Below the pieces are notes generated by a model, which saw nothing but the letters and a program-made list of their open reading frames with translations, had not been told where the DNA came from and ran no database searches. The position numbers and the translations under genes are program-made. This document shows, piece after piece, positions 1 through 5,377 of a stretch of DNA of 11,504 nt (position 1 is its first letter; every line of letters starts with the position of its first letter). The DNA is from Proteobacteria bacterium UBA664. Lineage in GTDB: Bacteria; Pseudomonadota; Gammaproteobacteria; UBA7966. Location: assembly GCA_002299125.1 (NCBI GenBank), contig DBNU01000236.1, positions 1 to 11,504 on the forward strand, given 5' to 3'.

Positions 1-134
1 AAGGCCACGAAATACATGCCCGCGACCCCGGTCAGCGCGATGAGATTGCTGACCAGCCAGGACTTCCGCCGCTGCGACCAGGCGTAAACCACACAAAGGG
101 CGAGCCCCGCGCCGAGCAGCAGTTGGATGGTCAC
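1..134 (-). CDS. DUF2304-like small membrane protein (N-terminal part, cut by window edge)
   Basis: Only the first 44 codons are present; the gene runs off the left edge. The start is a GTG at 134-132 that overlaps the TGA of the upstream GT2 gene by 4 bases (GTGA). It is supported by a GAGG ribosome binding site (143-146 on the plus strand as CCTC) 8 bases before it. The peptide begins with a hydrophobic helix (about residues 3-17, 'IQLLLGAGLALCVVYAW'), then a short basic turn (QRRK), then a second hydrophobic stretch reaching the edge. Small two- or three-helix proteins of the DUF2304 type commonly follow GT2 glycosyltransferase genes, and this one fits in size, topology and position, but the assignment is by pattern only. 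Translational coupling to the GT2 suggests the two proteins act together at the membrane. No biochemical function can be given. Confidence 0.6.
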   Translation of the reverse strand, partial: MTIQLLLGAGLALCVVYAWSQRRKSWLVSNLIALTGVAGMYFVA

Positions 135-814
135 TTGATGAGCCTCGCGACGAGCAGTTCGAGCAGGATGTGGAAGGCGTTATCGAGCCGCTGACCCTTC
201 TGCAGCGAGTACTCGGTGTAGCGGATGGTGACCGGCGCCTCGGCCACCTTCAGGCCCAGGGCATGGAACTGGTCCACGATCTCCGAGGCGTGCGCCATGC
301 GGTTCTGCTCAATACGCAGTCGCGCGGCGGCCGGCCGCATGAGCAGCCGGAGCCCATTGTGGGCATCCGTCAGGGCGACACCGCTGGTGAGCCGCGTGAA
401 CACCACGGCCGCCTGCAACACCAGGCGACGCAGGGGCGGGATGCCTTCGGCACTGCCGAGGAAACGGCTGCCGACGACCACGTCCGCGCCGGTCTGCCGC
501 TGGGTCTCGAGCAGGACTTCGATGTCTTCCACACGGTGCTGCCCATCGGCATCGAAGGTGACGATGGCCGCCGCCCCTTGGGCGAGGGCGTAGCGCAGAC
601 CCGTCTGCAGGGCGGCCCCCTGGCCCAGATTGACCGGATGCCGCAGGACCACGGCACCCGCCGCCTCTGCGGCCGCGCCGGTGGCATCGGCGGAGCAGTC
701 GTCGATGACCACCACCCGGGGCCACGCGCACCGCAGGCCCCGAATCACCTCGCCGATGACCTCACCCTCGTTGTAGGCCGGGATCACCACCCACACGGAA
801 TCGGTGCCGACCAT
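131..814 (-). CDS. Family 2 glycosyltransferase, polyprenyl-phosphate sugar synthase-like (DPM1 type)
   Basis: A 227-residue GT-A fold glycosyltransferase of family GT2. Visible motifs are IPAYNE (11-16), VIDDCSADAT (36-45, nucleotide binding), NLGQGAALQTG (62-72), DADGQH (88-93, the metal-binding DxD region) and GSRF (115-118). This set is typical of dolichol- or undecaprenyl-phosphate mannose/glucose synthases, which move a sugar from a nucleotide sugar to a polyprenyl phosphate at the cytoplasmic face. Unlike ArnC or GtrB it has no C-terminal membrane helices, so it resembles the soluble DPM1 type and may rely on the adjacent DUF2304-like protein for membrane attachment. The ATG at 814 shares one base with the stop of the upstream small membrane protein and has a GGAG site 9 bases before it. 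The family is clear; the sugar and acceptor cannot be read from sequence. Confidence 0.88.
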   Translation of the reverse strand: MVGTDSVWVVIPAYNEGEVIGEVIRGLRCAWPRVVVIDDCSADATGAAAEAAGAVVLRHPVNLGQGAALQTGLRYALAQGAAAIVTFDADGQHRVEDIEVLLETQRQTGADVVVGSRFLGSAEGIPPLRRLVLQAAVVFTRLTSGVALTDAHNGLRLLMRPAAARLRIEQNRMAHASEIVDQFHALGLKVAEAPVTIRYTEYSLQKGQRLDNAFHILLELLVARLIK

Positions 815-1179
815 CAGCCACCACTCCCCATACCGACCACGATGAGTCCGGCCAGGATGAGCGCGATACCGAGCGCGTAATTCACCGTGAGCACCTCACC
901 GAAGACGAGCGCGGCCCCGATGGGCGTGAAGATGAAGGACAGGGCCACGAAGGGATAGGCATAGGCCAGCGGGATGCGCGTCAACACCAGCACCCAGAGC
1001 AGGGTGAGGAAGGCATAGAGCGCAACCCCGGCCAGAAGCCACGGGTTCGTCATCACACCCGTGAGCGAGAAGGGCAGGCCCTGGCGCGCGAAGGACACGG
1101 ATGCGGCCTTGAACATCAGTTGACCGGCACTCATGCCCACAGCGTAGGCGACGAGCAGGGCGAGATCAGTCGGACGCAC
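814..1179 (-). CDS. Small four-helix SMR/EamA-type membrane protein, putative lipid-linked sugar flippase
   Basis: A 121-residue protein with four predicted membrane helices (about 5-24, 47-67, 72-93 and 99-118). The signature PLAYAYP (70-76) and the FGE after helix 3 (93-95) are typical of the small multidrug resistance / drug-metabolite transporter group, including the ArnE/ArnF subunits that flip aminoarabinose-undecaprenyl phosphate. The start is GTG, not ATG, but a strong GGAGG site (1188-1192 on the plus strand as CCTCC) lies exactly 8 bases before it, which fixes the start. The gene overlaps the end of the upstream methyltransferase by 14 bases and its stop overlaps the GT2 start, so translation is probably coupled. 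Between a polyprenyl-phosphate sugar synthase and a GT-C transferase, the likely job is flipping the lipid-linked sugar to the periplasmic side. A drug efflux role is possible but fits the context less well. Confidence 0.8.
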   Translation of the reverse strand: MRPTDLALLVAYAVGMSAGQLMFKAASVSFARQGLPFSLTGVMTNPWLLAGVALYAFLTLLWVLVLTRIPLAYAYPFVALSFIFTPIGAALVFGEVLTVNYALGIALILAGLIVVGMGSGG

Positions 1180-1915
1180 GGGCGGATCCTCCGTCCAGAA
1201 ACGCTTGGCAGCGCGCTCGATCCGGAGCGCGGGCCTCGAGGTAGGTGTAAAAGCTGAGCTGATGATGTGGCAGCGGGAAGCGCCGCACCGCGACTGACCC
1301 GAAGAAATACCGCACGACCGCTAGGATCTCGGGCGCGGTGTTGAGATGTTCGTGACGCATCAGTCGGCCGTAGTCATGGCCCGTGCGCAGGTAATAACTG
1401 AGCCCGGTGGAGCAGCGCCAGCCGAGCCACCACAGGAAGCCCCCTTCGCTCGGGATCCCGGCCTGAAACACGCCATTGGGCGTGAGGTGCAGCGCGGCCT
1501 GGGCCACCTCTCGTGGGAGATTGTCCATGTGCTCCAGTACGGCGACTGAGATCACACGCGCGTATTGCTCATGGTCCGCGATCTGCGCGACGGAGTCGTG
1601 AAAGTTGCGCACCCGCGTCGCCTCCGGACGCCCGGCATACAGCGCCCGGAAGGGTTCGACGACGTCATAAGCCACGCCTGAGGCCTCGTATTGCACATGA
1701 TTGAGCGTGCCCGCCCCGAGTTCCAGGATGGGGCCGCCGGGGATGCGCGCGACCTGCCGATGCATCCAGCGCTCGAGGCGCTGGGCAAGGCCCTCGATGG
1801 CGTGCGCGCCCTCGCGATTGGCCTTGTACTGCTCCTCGTAGATGCGGGCCTGTGCCGGTGGCAGTTCAGGCCGGATGCGCGGGTAGCTGGCCAGCAATTG
1901 GGCGATGGACGACAT
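1166..1915 (-). CDS. Class I SAM-dependent methyltransferase
   Basis: A Rossmann-fold methyltransferase of 249 residues from the preferred start. Numbered from the GTG two codons further upstream, SAM-binding motif I is ILELGAGT (65-72), the acidic end of strand 2 is VVEP (87-90), and the post-motif region is SVAVLEHMDNLP (125-136). The C-terminal half is rich in aromatic and basic residues and has no family signature I recognise. An in-frame GTG at 1921 abuts the upstream stop, but its spacing to the only Shine-Dalgarno site is just 3 bases. The ATG at 1915 sits 9 bases after GGAG (1925-1928), so it is preferred. The gene begins 6 bases after the GT-C gene and overlaps the small membrane protein by 14 bases. 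Its place in a glycan cassette suggests methylation of a sugar or glycan end, but substrate and target atom are unknown. Confidence 0.85.
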   Translation of the reverse strand: MSSIAQLLASYPRIRPELPPAQARIYEEQYKANREGAHAIEGLAQRLERWMHRQVARIPGGPILELGAGTLNHVQYEASGVAYDVVEPFRALYAGRPEATRVRNFHDSVAQIADHEQYARVISVAVLEHMDNLPREVAQAALHLTPNGVFQAGIPSEGGFLWWLGWRCSTGLSYYLRTGHDYGRLMRHEHLNTAPEILAVVRYFFGSVAVRRFPLPHHQLSFYTYLEARAPDRARCQAFLDGGSARASD

Positions 1916-1921
1916 GGGCAC

Positions 1922-3562
1922 TCACTCCGGACGGGGTTTTCGGCTGCTATCCGCGGTGAATCCGATGCGGATGCTCCGGGTCGACTCTGAACTCAGATCA
2001 GGCGGGACATCGGACCCTTCAGCAGGGACAGGCACACGATACAACGTGGCACGGATACCTCGCCCCGCGAGCTTCTGGACGATGGCCGGCGGCAGCCGTG
2101 CACCGAGGCCCAGAAGTTCGACTGCCGCAGCGAGGAAATCCTGCGGCGGTACCAGTACCCGGAGTTGCTCCCAGCCCGCCTGCGGCTGATACAACGCAAG
2201 TTTCTCCGGCGCGAGCAGGCGATTCGGTGCGGCCGTGTTGCGCGGATTCCAGAAGTACAGCACGCCCGGCCCCGGCGGGGACGTCTCGATACGCTTGCAG
2301 TCCACCTTGGCCCAGCGGCAGAACCACTCGCTGTTGTAGGCCGTGAGGGGATCCGTATGGATGGGCCCTTCGTTGGTCTGCAGCAGAGCCATCAGTTCGC
2401 GCTCGGCAAAGCGCGGATGCTTGTAGTCGACCGCCACCGCCAGCAGGTTCACCAGCAAGACGATCGCGGCGACGCCCGCTTTGAGCCGCGCCCGCTTGCC
2501 ATTTGAGCCATGCGCCAGCCACAGGATGGCGAGCATGAGCAGACAGTAGGTGGGGACCATGTAGTAGCGCGGCAGCAGGATGAACTGGCCGAGCACCAGG
2601 GCGCTTACCAGAAACCAGCAAAACGCCAGGCCGATCAGCAGCCGCGACAGGCGGGTGATGGCCGGGTCCCGCTCTGCATCGAAGCGCAACGCCCAGTAAA
2701 GCGCTGGCAGGGACAACCAGCCGAGCAGGGCAAAGTTGTGATGCGTGAGCAGCATGATGATGGGATCGATCGGTGCCCACACGTGCAAGGTCCCACCCTG
2801 GGCGATGCCGAGGAAGGGAGACGCGGCGCGGTCATGAATGGCGGCGGCCTGCTGCAACAGTGCGAGTCGATGCAGGGGATTGCCGGCGAACACCCAGAAA
2901 TAGAGCGATTCGACCAGCAGGATGACAGCGAAGCCTCCGGCGAGGTACAGAAAGCGGGCGCGTGCCAGCACCTGGCCCAGGACCCAGAGGACCCCGTAGA
3001 ACAGCAGCAGGGCCACGGTCGCTTCATGTGCAAGCGCCGCCAGACCGGCGGCGATGCCGCTCGCCAGGAGCAGGCGCGGCTGCTCGTCCGGGCGACCGAG
3101 CGCGCGCCAGAAGAGCCAGAAACTGAGCACGACGAGGAAGAGGTTCGGGATGTCCGCGCTCGGCGTGGTGGACTTCAGCAGCACGACCGGGGTCGTGGCC
3201 AGCAGCAGCGCGCCTCCCAGTGCCCAGTTGAGCCCGACCACCGGCAGCAGCATATTGAGCGTCGTCAGCACCAGTGCCGCGTAGAACAGGCAGGTGCTCA
3301 ACACCGAGCTGAACTCCCCCTGACCGAAGATCAGGTACATCGCACTGATGGGCAGCGACACGACGGGGCGGTTCAGGCCGAACTGATCGGCGACGTAGGG
3401 GAACTCGGCGATCCAGAGCGTCGCTGCACCGAGGTAGAAGGCATCGTCGCTGGCGGTGAAGCCTACCCAGGCGAAGGCGAGGAGCAGCGGCAGGGTAAGA
3501 AGGATCAGCGCCTGCGCCCAGAGCGGGGCGAGGCGAGGCCGGGAGGGGAAAAAGCTATCCAT
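1922..3562 (-). CDS. Integral-membrane GT-C glycosyltransferase (PMT/ArnT-like)
   Basis: A 546-residue polytopic membrane protein: roughly ten or more hydrophobic helices over residues 11-380, then a soluble C-terminal domain of about 165 residues. The first loop after helix 1 carries SDD (38-40), the acidic pair expected for GT-C enzymes, followed by an RPVVSLP segment (65-71) like the substrate loop of PMT/ArnT proteins. Late in the membrane domain is LLPRYYMVP (329-337), also typical of the group. Such enzymes use a polyprenyl-phosphate sugar at the periplasmic face to glycosylate lipid, glycan or protein. An upstream in-frame GTG at 3613 would add 17 non-hydrophobic residues (VCRTAASPR...); the ATG at 3562 just before helix 1 is preferred, although neither start has a convincing ribosome binding site. 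It is the first gene of the minus-strand run and the methyltransferase follows 6 bases later. Acceptor unknown. Confidence 0.82.
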   Translation of the reverse strand: MDSFFPSRPRLAPLWAQALILLTLPLLLAFAWVGFTASDDAFYLGAATLWIAEFPYVADQFGLNRPVVSLPISAMYLIFGQGEFSSVLSTCLFYAALVLTTLNMLLPVVGLNWALGGALLLATTPVVLLKSTTPSADIPNLFLVVLSFWLFWRALGRPDEQPRLLLASGIAAGLAALAHEATVALLLFYGVLWVLGQVLARARFLYLAGGFAVILLVESLYFWVFAGNPLHRLALLQQAAAIHDRAASPFLGIAQGGTLHVWAPIDPIIMLLTHHNFALLGWLSLPALYWALRFDAERDPAITRLSRLLIGLAFCWFLVSALVLGQFILLPRYYMVPTYCLLMLAILWLAHGSNGKRARLKAGVAAIVLLVNLLAVAVDYKHPRFAERELMALLQTNEGPIHTDPLTAYNSEWFCRWAKVDCKRIETSPPGPGVLYFWNPRNTAAPNRLLAPEKLALYQPQAGWEQLRVLVPPQDFLAAAVELLGLGARLPPAIVQKLAGRGIRATLYRVPVPAEGSDVPPDLSSESTRSIRIGFTADSSRKPRPE

Positions 3563-3684
3563 CGTGGTTGCAGTATCGGCAGATCGGGGACTTGCCGCAG
3601 TACGGCATACCACGCCGCCGTTTTCCAGCCACAGCAGATGCCTGGCATCTCCGGACCCTCACTCCAACCCCAGGGGGCGTTGAA

Positions 3685-3716
3685 GGACTGGATCCCCGCC
3701 TGCGCGGGGATGACGG
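3685..3716. repeat. REP-like hairpin repeat, complete copy
   Basis: The unit starts GGACTGGATCCCCGCC and ends GGGATGACGG. Its core folds into a perfect 8 bp stem, ATCCCCGC (3692-3699) with GCGGGGAT (3704-3711), and a CTGC loop. Repeats of this form are scattered between genes in many GC-rich proteobacterial genomes. It lies between divergent genes, so it is unlikely to act here as a shared terminator. Confidence 0.75.
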
Positions 3717-3719
3717 AGG

Positions 3720-3733
3720 TGCGCGGGGATGAC
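3720..3733. repeat. Half-copy of the REP-like repeat
   Basis: The 14 bases TGCGCGGGGATGAC at 3720-3733 repeat exactly the right half of the complete copy (3701-3714), only 19 bases downstream. This looks like a local duplication or the remains of a third unit. Confidence 0.6.
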
Positions 3734-3764
3734 TCGCCTATCGACGAGGCGAAGGCCGGACTAC

Positions 3765-3823
3765 GGACTGGATCCCCGCCGCAGCCTGCCCCCGAGTGCC
3801 CTTGTCGGGGTCAGGGATGACGG
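3765..3823. repeat. REP-like repeat, long variant with an internal hairpin
   Basis: It begins with the same 16 bases (GGACTGGATCCCCGCC) as the copy at 3685 and ends with the same GGGATGACGG, but the middle is longer. The outer stem ATCCC (3772-3776) can pair with GGGAT (3814-3818). Inside is a separate hairpin, CCCCGA (3790-3795) with TCGGGG (3805-3810). It reads as a variant unit with a replaced or inserted loop. Confidence 0.65.
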
Positions 3824-3846
3824 TTGCGCAGTGGGTTTGCGCAAAC
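3824..3846. promoter_or_regulatory. Palindrome with repeated TTGCGCA, candidate operator
   Basis: TTGCGCA occurs at 3824-3830 and again at 3837-3843, 13 bases apart, so on roughly similar faces of the helix. The second copy is part of a perfect 12-base palindrome, GTTTGCGCAAAC (3835-3846). It lies about 115 bases before the Fae homologue start and about 60 bases before a weak -10-like TACACT at 3906-3911. The symmetry suits a dimeric regulator, but no known binding consensus was recognised. Confidence 0.35.
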
Positions 3847-3959
3847 TCCCCGATTGAAGCCACCGGGGCAGGAACCGATCAGACACGCCCGCGGGCCATC
3901 ACGGTTACACTGGGTCCAATCGCTTTCCCTTCATCCACCCCTTGAGGCCGAGGTCCCGC

Positions 3960-4496
3960 ATGTCCGATCCCCTGCTCTTCCGTGTCGGTGAGGCCACGGT
4001 CTTCGCCACCGACGGCCAGTACACCGATGCCATGCCCGAGATCCTCATCGGGCGCACCAGCGGCCCCGTCGGTCAGGCCTTCGCCAACATGATGGGCCAG
4101 ACGGCGGGCCACACCCGCATGTTCGCCATTCGCGCCTGCAACCAACTCGTGAAGCCGGCCACCATGATGGTCCCCAAAGTGACCATCAAGGACATGGCCA
4201 CGGCTGAGCTTTTCGGCGGCGTCGTTCAGGCTGCGACCGGCGACGCCATCGTGGATTGCCTGGCCGAGGGCAGCCTGCCACGCGAAGAGGTGGATGACCT
4301 CTGCATCATCTGTCTGGTCTGGATCGACCCGCGCGCACCCAAGCACGCGGAACGCGATGACGCCGAGCTCTACCGCAACAACTACGAGGCGACCAGGCTC
4401 GCTGTCCAACGCGCCATGGCCGGTGAACCGACGGTCGAGGAACTGCTCGCCAATCGGCACACCATGAAGCACGAGATGTACGACCCCGAAGGTTGA
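3960..4496 (+). CDS. Formaldehyde-activating enzyme (Fae) family protein lacking the catalytic His
   Basis: A 178-residue single-domain protein clearly related to Fae, which condenses formaldehyde with tetrahydromethanopterin in methylotrophs and methanogens. Family hallmarks are ILIGRTSGPVGQAFANMM (28-45), KPATMMVPKVTIKD (65-78), AEGSLPREEVDDL (102-114) and NNYEATRLAVQRAMAGEP (140-157). Length matches the family. The segment that in true Fae reads 'AHIDLxxG' and carries the proposed catalytic His17 is AMPEILIG here (24-31), so Met25 takes the His position. The fold and cofactor pocket may be kept, but classical Fae activity is doubtful; paralogues of this sort (Fae2/Fae3-like) are known in methylotrophs. 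The ATG at 3960 has GAGG 6 bases before it; an upstream in-frame TTG (3942) is less likely. Calling it fae would overstate the function. No H4MPT-pathway genes are visible nearby. Confidence 0.85.
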   Translation: MSDPLLFRVGEATVFATDGQYTDAMPEILIGRTSGPVGQAFANMMGQTAGHTRMFAIRACNQLVKPATMMVPKVTIKDMATAELFGGVVQAATGDAIVDCLAEGSLPREEVDDLCIICLVWIDPRAPKHAERDDAELYRNNYEATRLAVQRAMAGEPTVEELLANRHTMKHEMYDPEG

Positions 4497-4502
4497 GGCG
4501 GT

Positions 4503-4519
4503 GGGGGGAGCAGCCCCCC
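4503..4519 (+). terminator. GC hairpin after the Fae homologue, possible terminator
   Basis: GGGGGG (4503-4508) pairs with CCCCCC (4514-4519) around a 5-base loop, starting 7 bases after the stop codon. There is no T-tract, so it may stabilise the 3' end or stop transcription weakly rather than act as a classic intrinsic terminator. Confidence 0.45.
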
Positions 4520-4531
4520 GCTCGAAGTGCT

Positions 4532-4552
4532 CGCTGATCCTCGCGATCAGCG
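4532..4552. terminator. Perfect 8 bp hairpin in the convergent gap, overlapping the SDR stop
   Basis: CGCTGATC (4532-4539) pairs perfectly with GATCAGCG (4545-4552) around the loop CTCGC. The right arm contains the SDR stop codon (TGA, 4549-4547). It sits between two converging genes and would form in either transcript. No T-tract follows on either side, so a terminator role is only probable. Confidence 0.45.
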
Positions 4553-5260
4553 CCGCAGCACGATGGCCTCGCCACTGGCCGGGGCGCAGGCTGGATCGAG
4601 CAGTCGGACTGCAAACGCCGCCACCGCGTCGGTCGCGAGTGCCGCTTCGGCGGGGAAGTCAGGGAACAGGCCACGCAGCAGTGCGGTTTCCACCGCCCCG
4701 AGAGTGAGCGCGTAGGCCCGGATGCCGGCAGCGCGGCCTTCATCGGCCAGCGCACGGGTGTAGAGTTCGAGCCACGCCTTGCTCGCCCCGTACAACTGGA
4801 AGCCAGGAAACGGGTCCCGCGCCGCGAGGGAGGAGACATTCAGGACCACGCCGCGACTCGCCGTCAGTGCCTCCCAGGCGCGCCAGGTGGCCTCGTGCAC
4901 CGCCCGCATGTTGAGCGCGTACACGGCATCGAGCACTGCGGGGGTGGCGGCAGTCATGGCTTGGGCCGGGGCGATGCCGGCGTTGTTGACCAGTACGTCG
5001 ATGCGGCCTGCCCGAGCCATGACCTCCTCGACCAGTCGGACACCCGCGCCACGCTCAGCGAGGTCACAGGTGATGCCCTCCACCCGGCCGACTCCCGTCG
5101 CCACCCCGGCCGAGCCTTCGTCGAAGATGGGTCGCGAGCGGGCACAGGCGAACACACGGTGTCCCGCGCCGGCCAGTGCCAGCGCGATGGCCCGCCCGAT
5201 GCCGCGGCTGGCACCGGTCACGATGCTGACGGGAGGCGGCTGTTGCGGGTAGGCAGTCAT
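4547..5260 (-). CDS. Short-chain dehydrogenase/reductase, sepiapterin-reductase-like
   Basis: A 237-residue classical SDR. The NAD(P)-binding motif TGASRGIG is at 15-22, followed by a basic residue environment (CARSR, 39-43) that suggests NADPH. NNAG is at 92-95, the catalytic Ser in NVSSLAARDPF (141-151), and Tyr157 and Lys161 lie in LYGASKA (156-162). The stretch SSLAARDPFPGFQLYGASKA resembles sepiapterin reductase (SSL..PF.G..LY..KA), and the usual PG after the active site is LGAVET here. It is divergent from a PTPS gene, the enzyme just before sepiapterin reductase in tetrahydrobiopterin synthesis, which supports but does not prove a pterin substrate. A general carbonyl reductase is the alternative. 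The ATG at 5260 lacks a clear ribosome binding site, and a TAGACT box lies only 8 bases before it, so the mRNA may be nearly leaderless. Confidence 0.85.
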   Translation of the reverse strand: MTAYPQQPPPVSIVTGASRGIGRAIALALAGAGHRVFACARSRPIFDEGSAGVATGVGRVEGITCDLAERGAGVRLVEEVMARAGRIDVLVNNAGIAPAQAMTAATPAVLDAVYALNMRAVHEATWRAWEALTASRGVVLNVSSLAARDPFPGFQLYGASKAWLELYTRALADEGRAAGIRAYALTLGAVETALLRGLFPDFPAEAALATDAVAAFAVRLLDPACAPASGEAIVLRR

Positions 5261-5268
5261 GCGCGGTC

Positions 5269-5274
5269 AGTCTA
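5269..5274 (-). promoter_or_regulatory. Candidate -10 box (TAGACT) for the SDR gene
   Basis: On the minus strand TAGACT (5274-5269) matches four of six bases of the -10 consensus and is 8 bases before the ATG. Transcription would then start at or very near the start codon. No good -35 is seen 16-18 bases upstream, so this rests on the hexamer and its likeness to the one before lptF. Confidence 0.25.
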
Positions 5275-5306
5275 GCGGGAGTTACGCCTTCCTCGGGGAA
5301 CCGCAG

Positions 5307-5340
5307 CTGCCGGCGCGCCTCAACAGCGCGCCCGCGGCAG
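5307..5340. other. Long bulged hairpin upstream of the PTPS gene
   Basis: CTGCCG-GCGCGC (5307-5318) pairs with GCGCGC (5326-5331) and, after a 3-base bulge CCG, with CGGCAG (5335-5340), giving 12 GC-rich pairs around a 7-base loop. It lies 37 bases before the PTPS ATG and about 46 bases from the divergent SDR start. It could be a leader hairpin or part of an operator; no known element was matched. Confidence 0.5.
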
Positions 5341-5377
5341 ATTCACCAGCGCCTGTCCCTTCCGTCGAGACCAACCG

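Larger units (their letters stand above)
3563..3959. other. Noncoding region between divergent genes, with repeats and palindromes
   Basis: About 400 bases between the divergent GT-C gene and the Fae homologue. Frames crossing it give only low-complexity Pro/Gly/Arg peptides. The typical pseudo-peptide 'DWIPACAGMT' is the translation of the REP-like repeat, not of a gene. It holds two copies and one half-copy of that repeat (3685-3823), a palindromic motif (3824-3846), a small hairpin (CCCCG 3848-3852 with CGGGG 3864-3868) and a weak promoter-like TACACT at 3906-3911. Confidence 0.75.

Noticed and set aside
170..880. A 236-codon open frame on the plus strand
   Set aside because: It is antisense to the GT2 gene, which has complete family motifs. 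The plus-strand peptide is rich in His, Arg, Pro and Gly with no motif.
2510..3820. A 436-codon open frame on the plus strand
   Set aside because: It lies opposite the GT-C membrane protein gene and is very rich in Gln, Glu, Arg and Gly, as expected for the antisense of a GC-rich membrane gene. Its tail is the translation of the REP-like repeats (DWIPACAGMT).
3879..4472. A 197-codon open frame on the minus strand opposite the Fae homologue
   Set aside because: The plus-strand product shows clear Fae-family conservation and a ribosome binding site. The opposite frame has only Gly/His/Asp-rich sequence.
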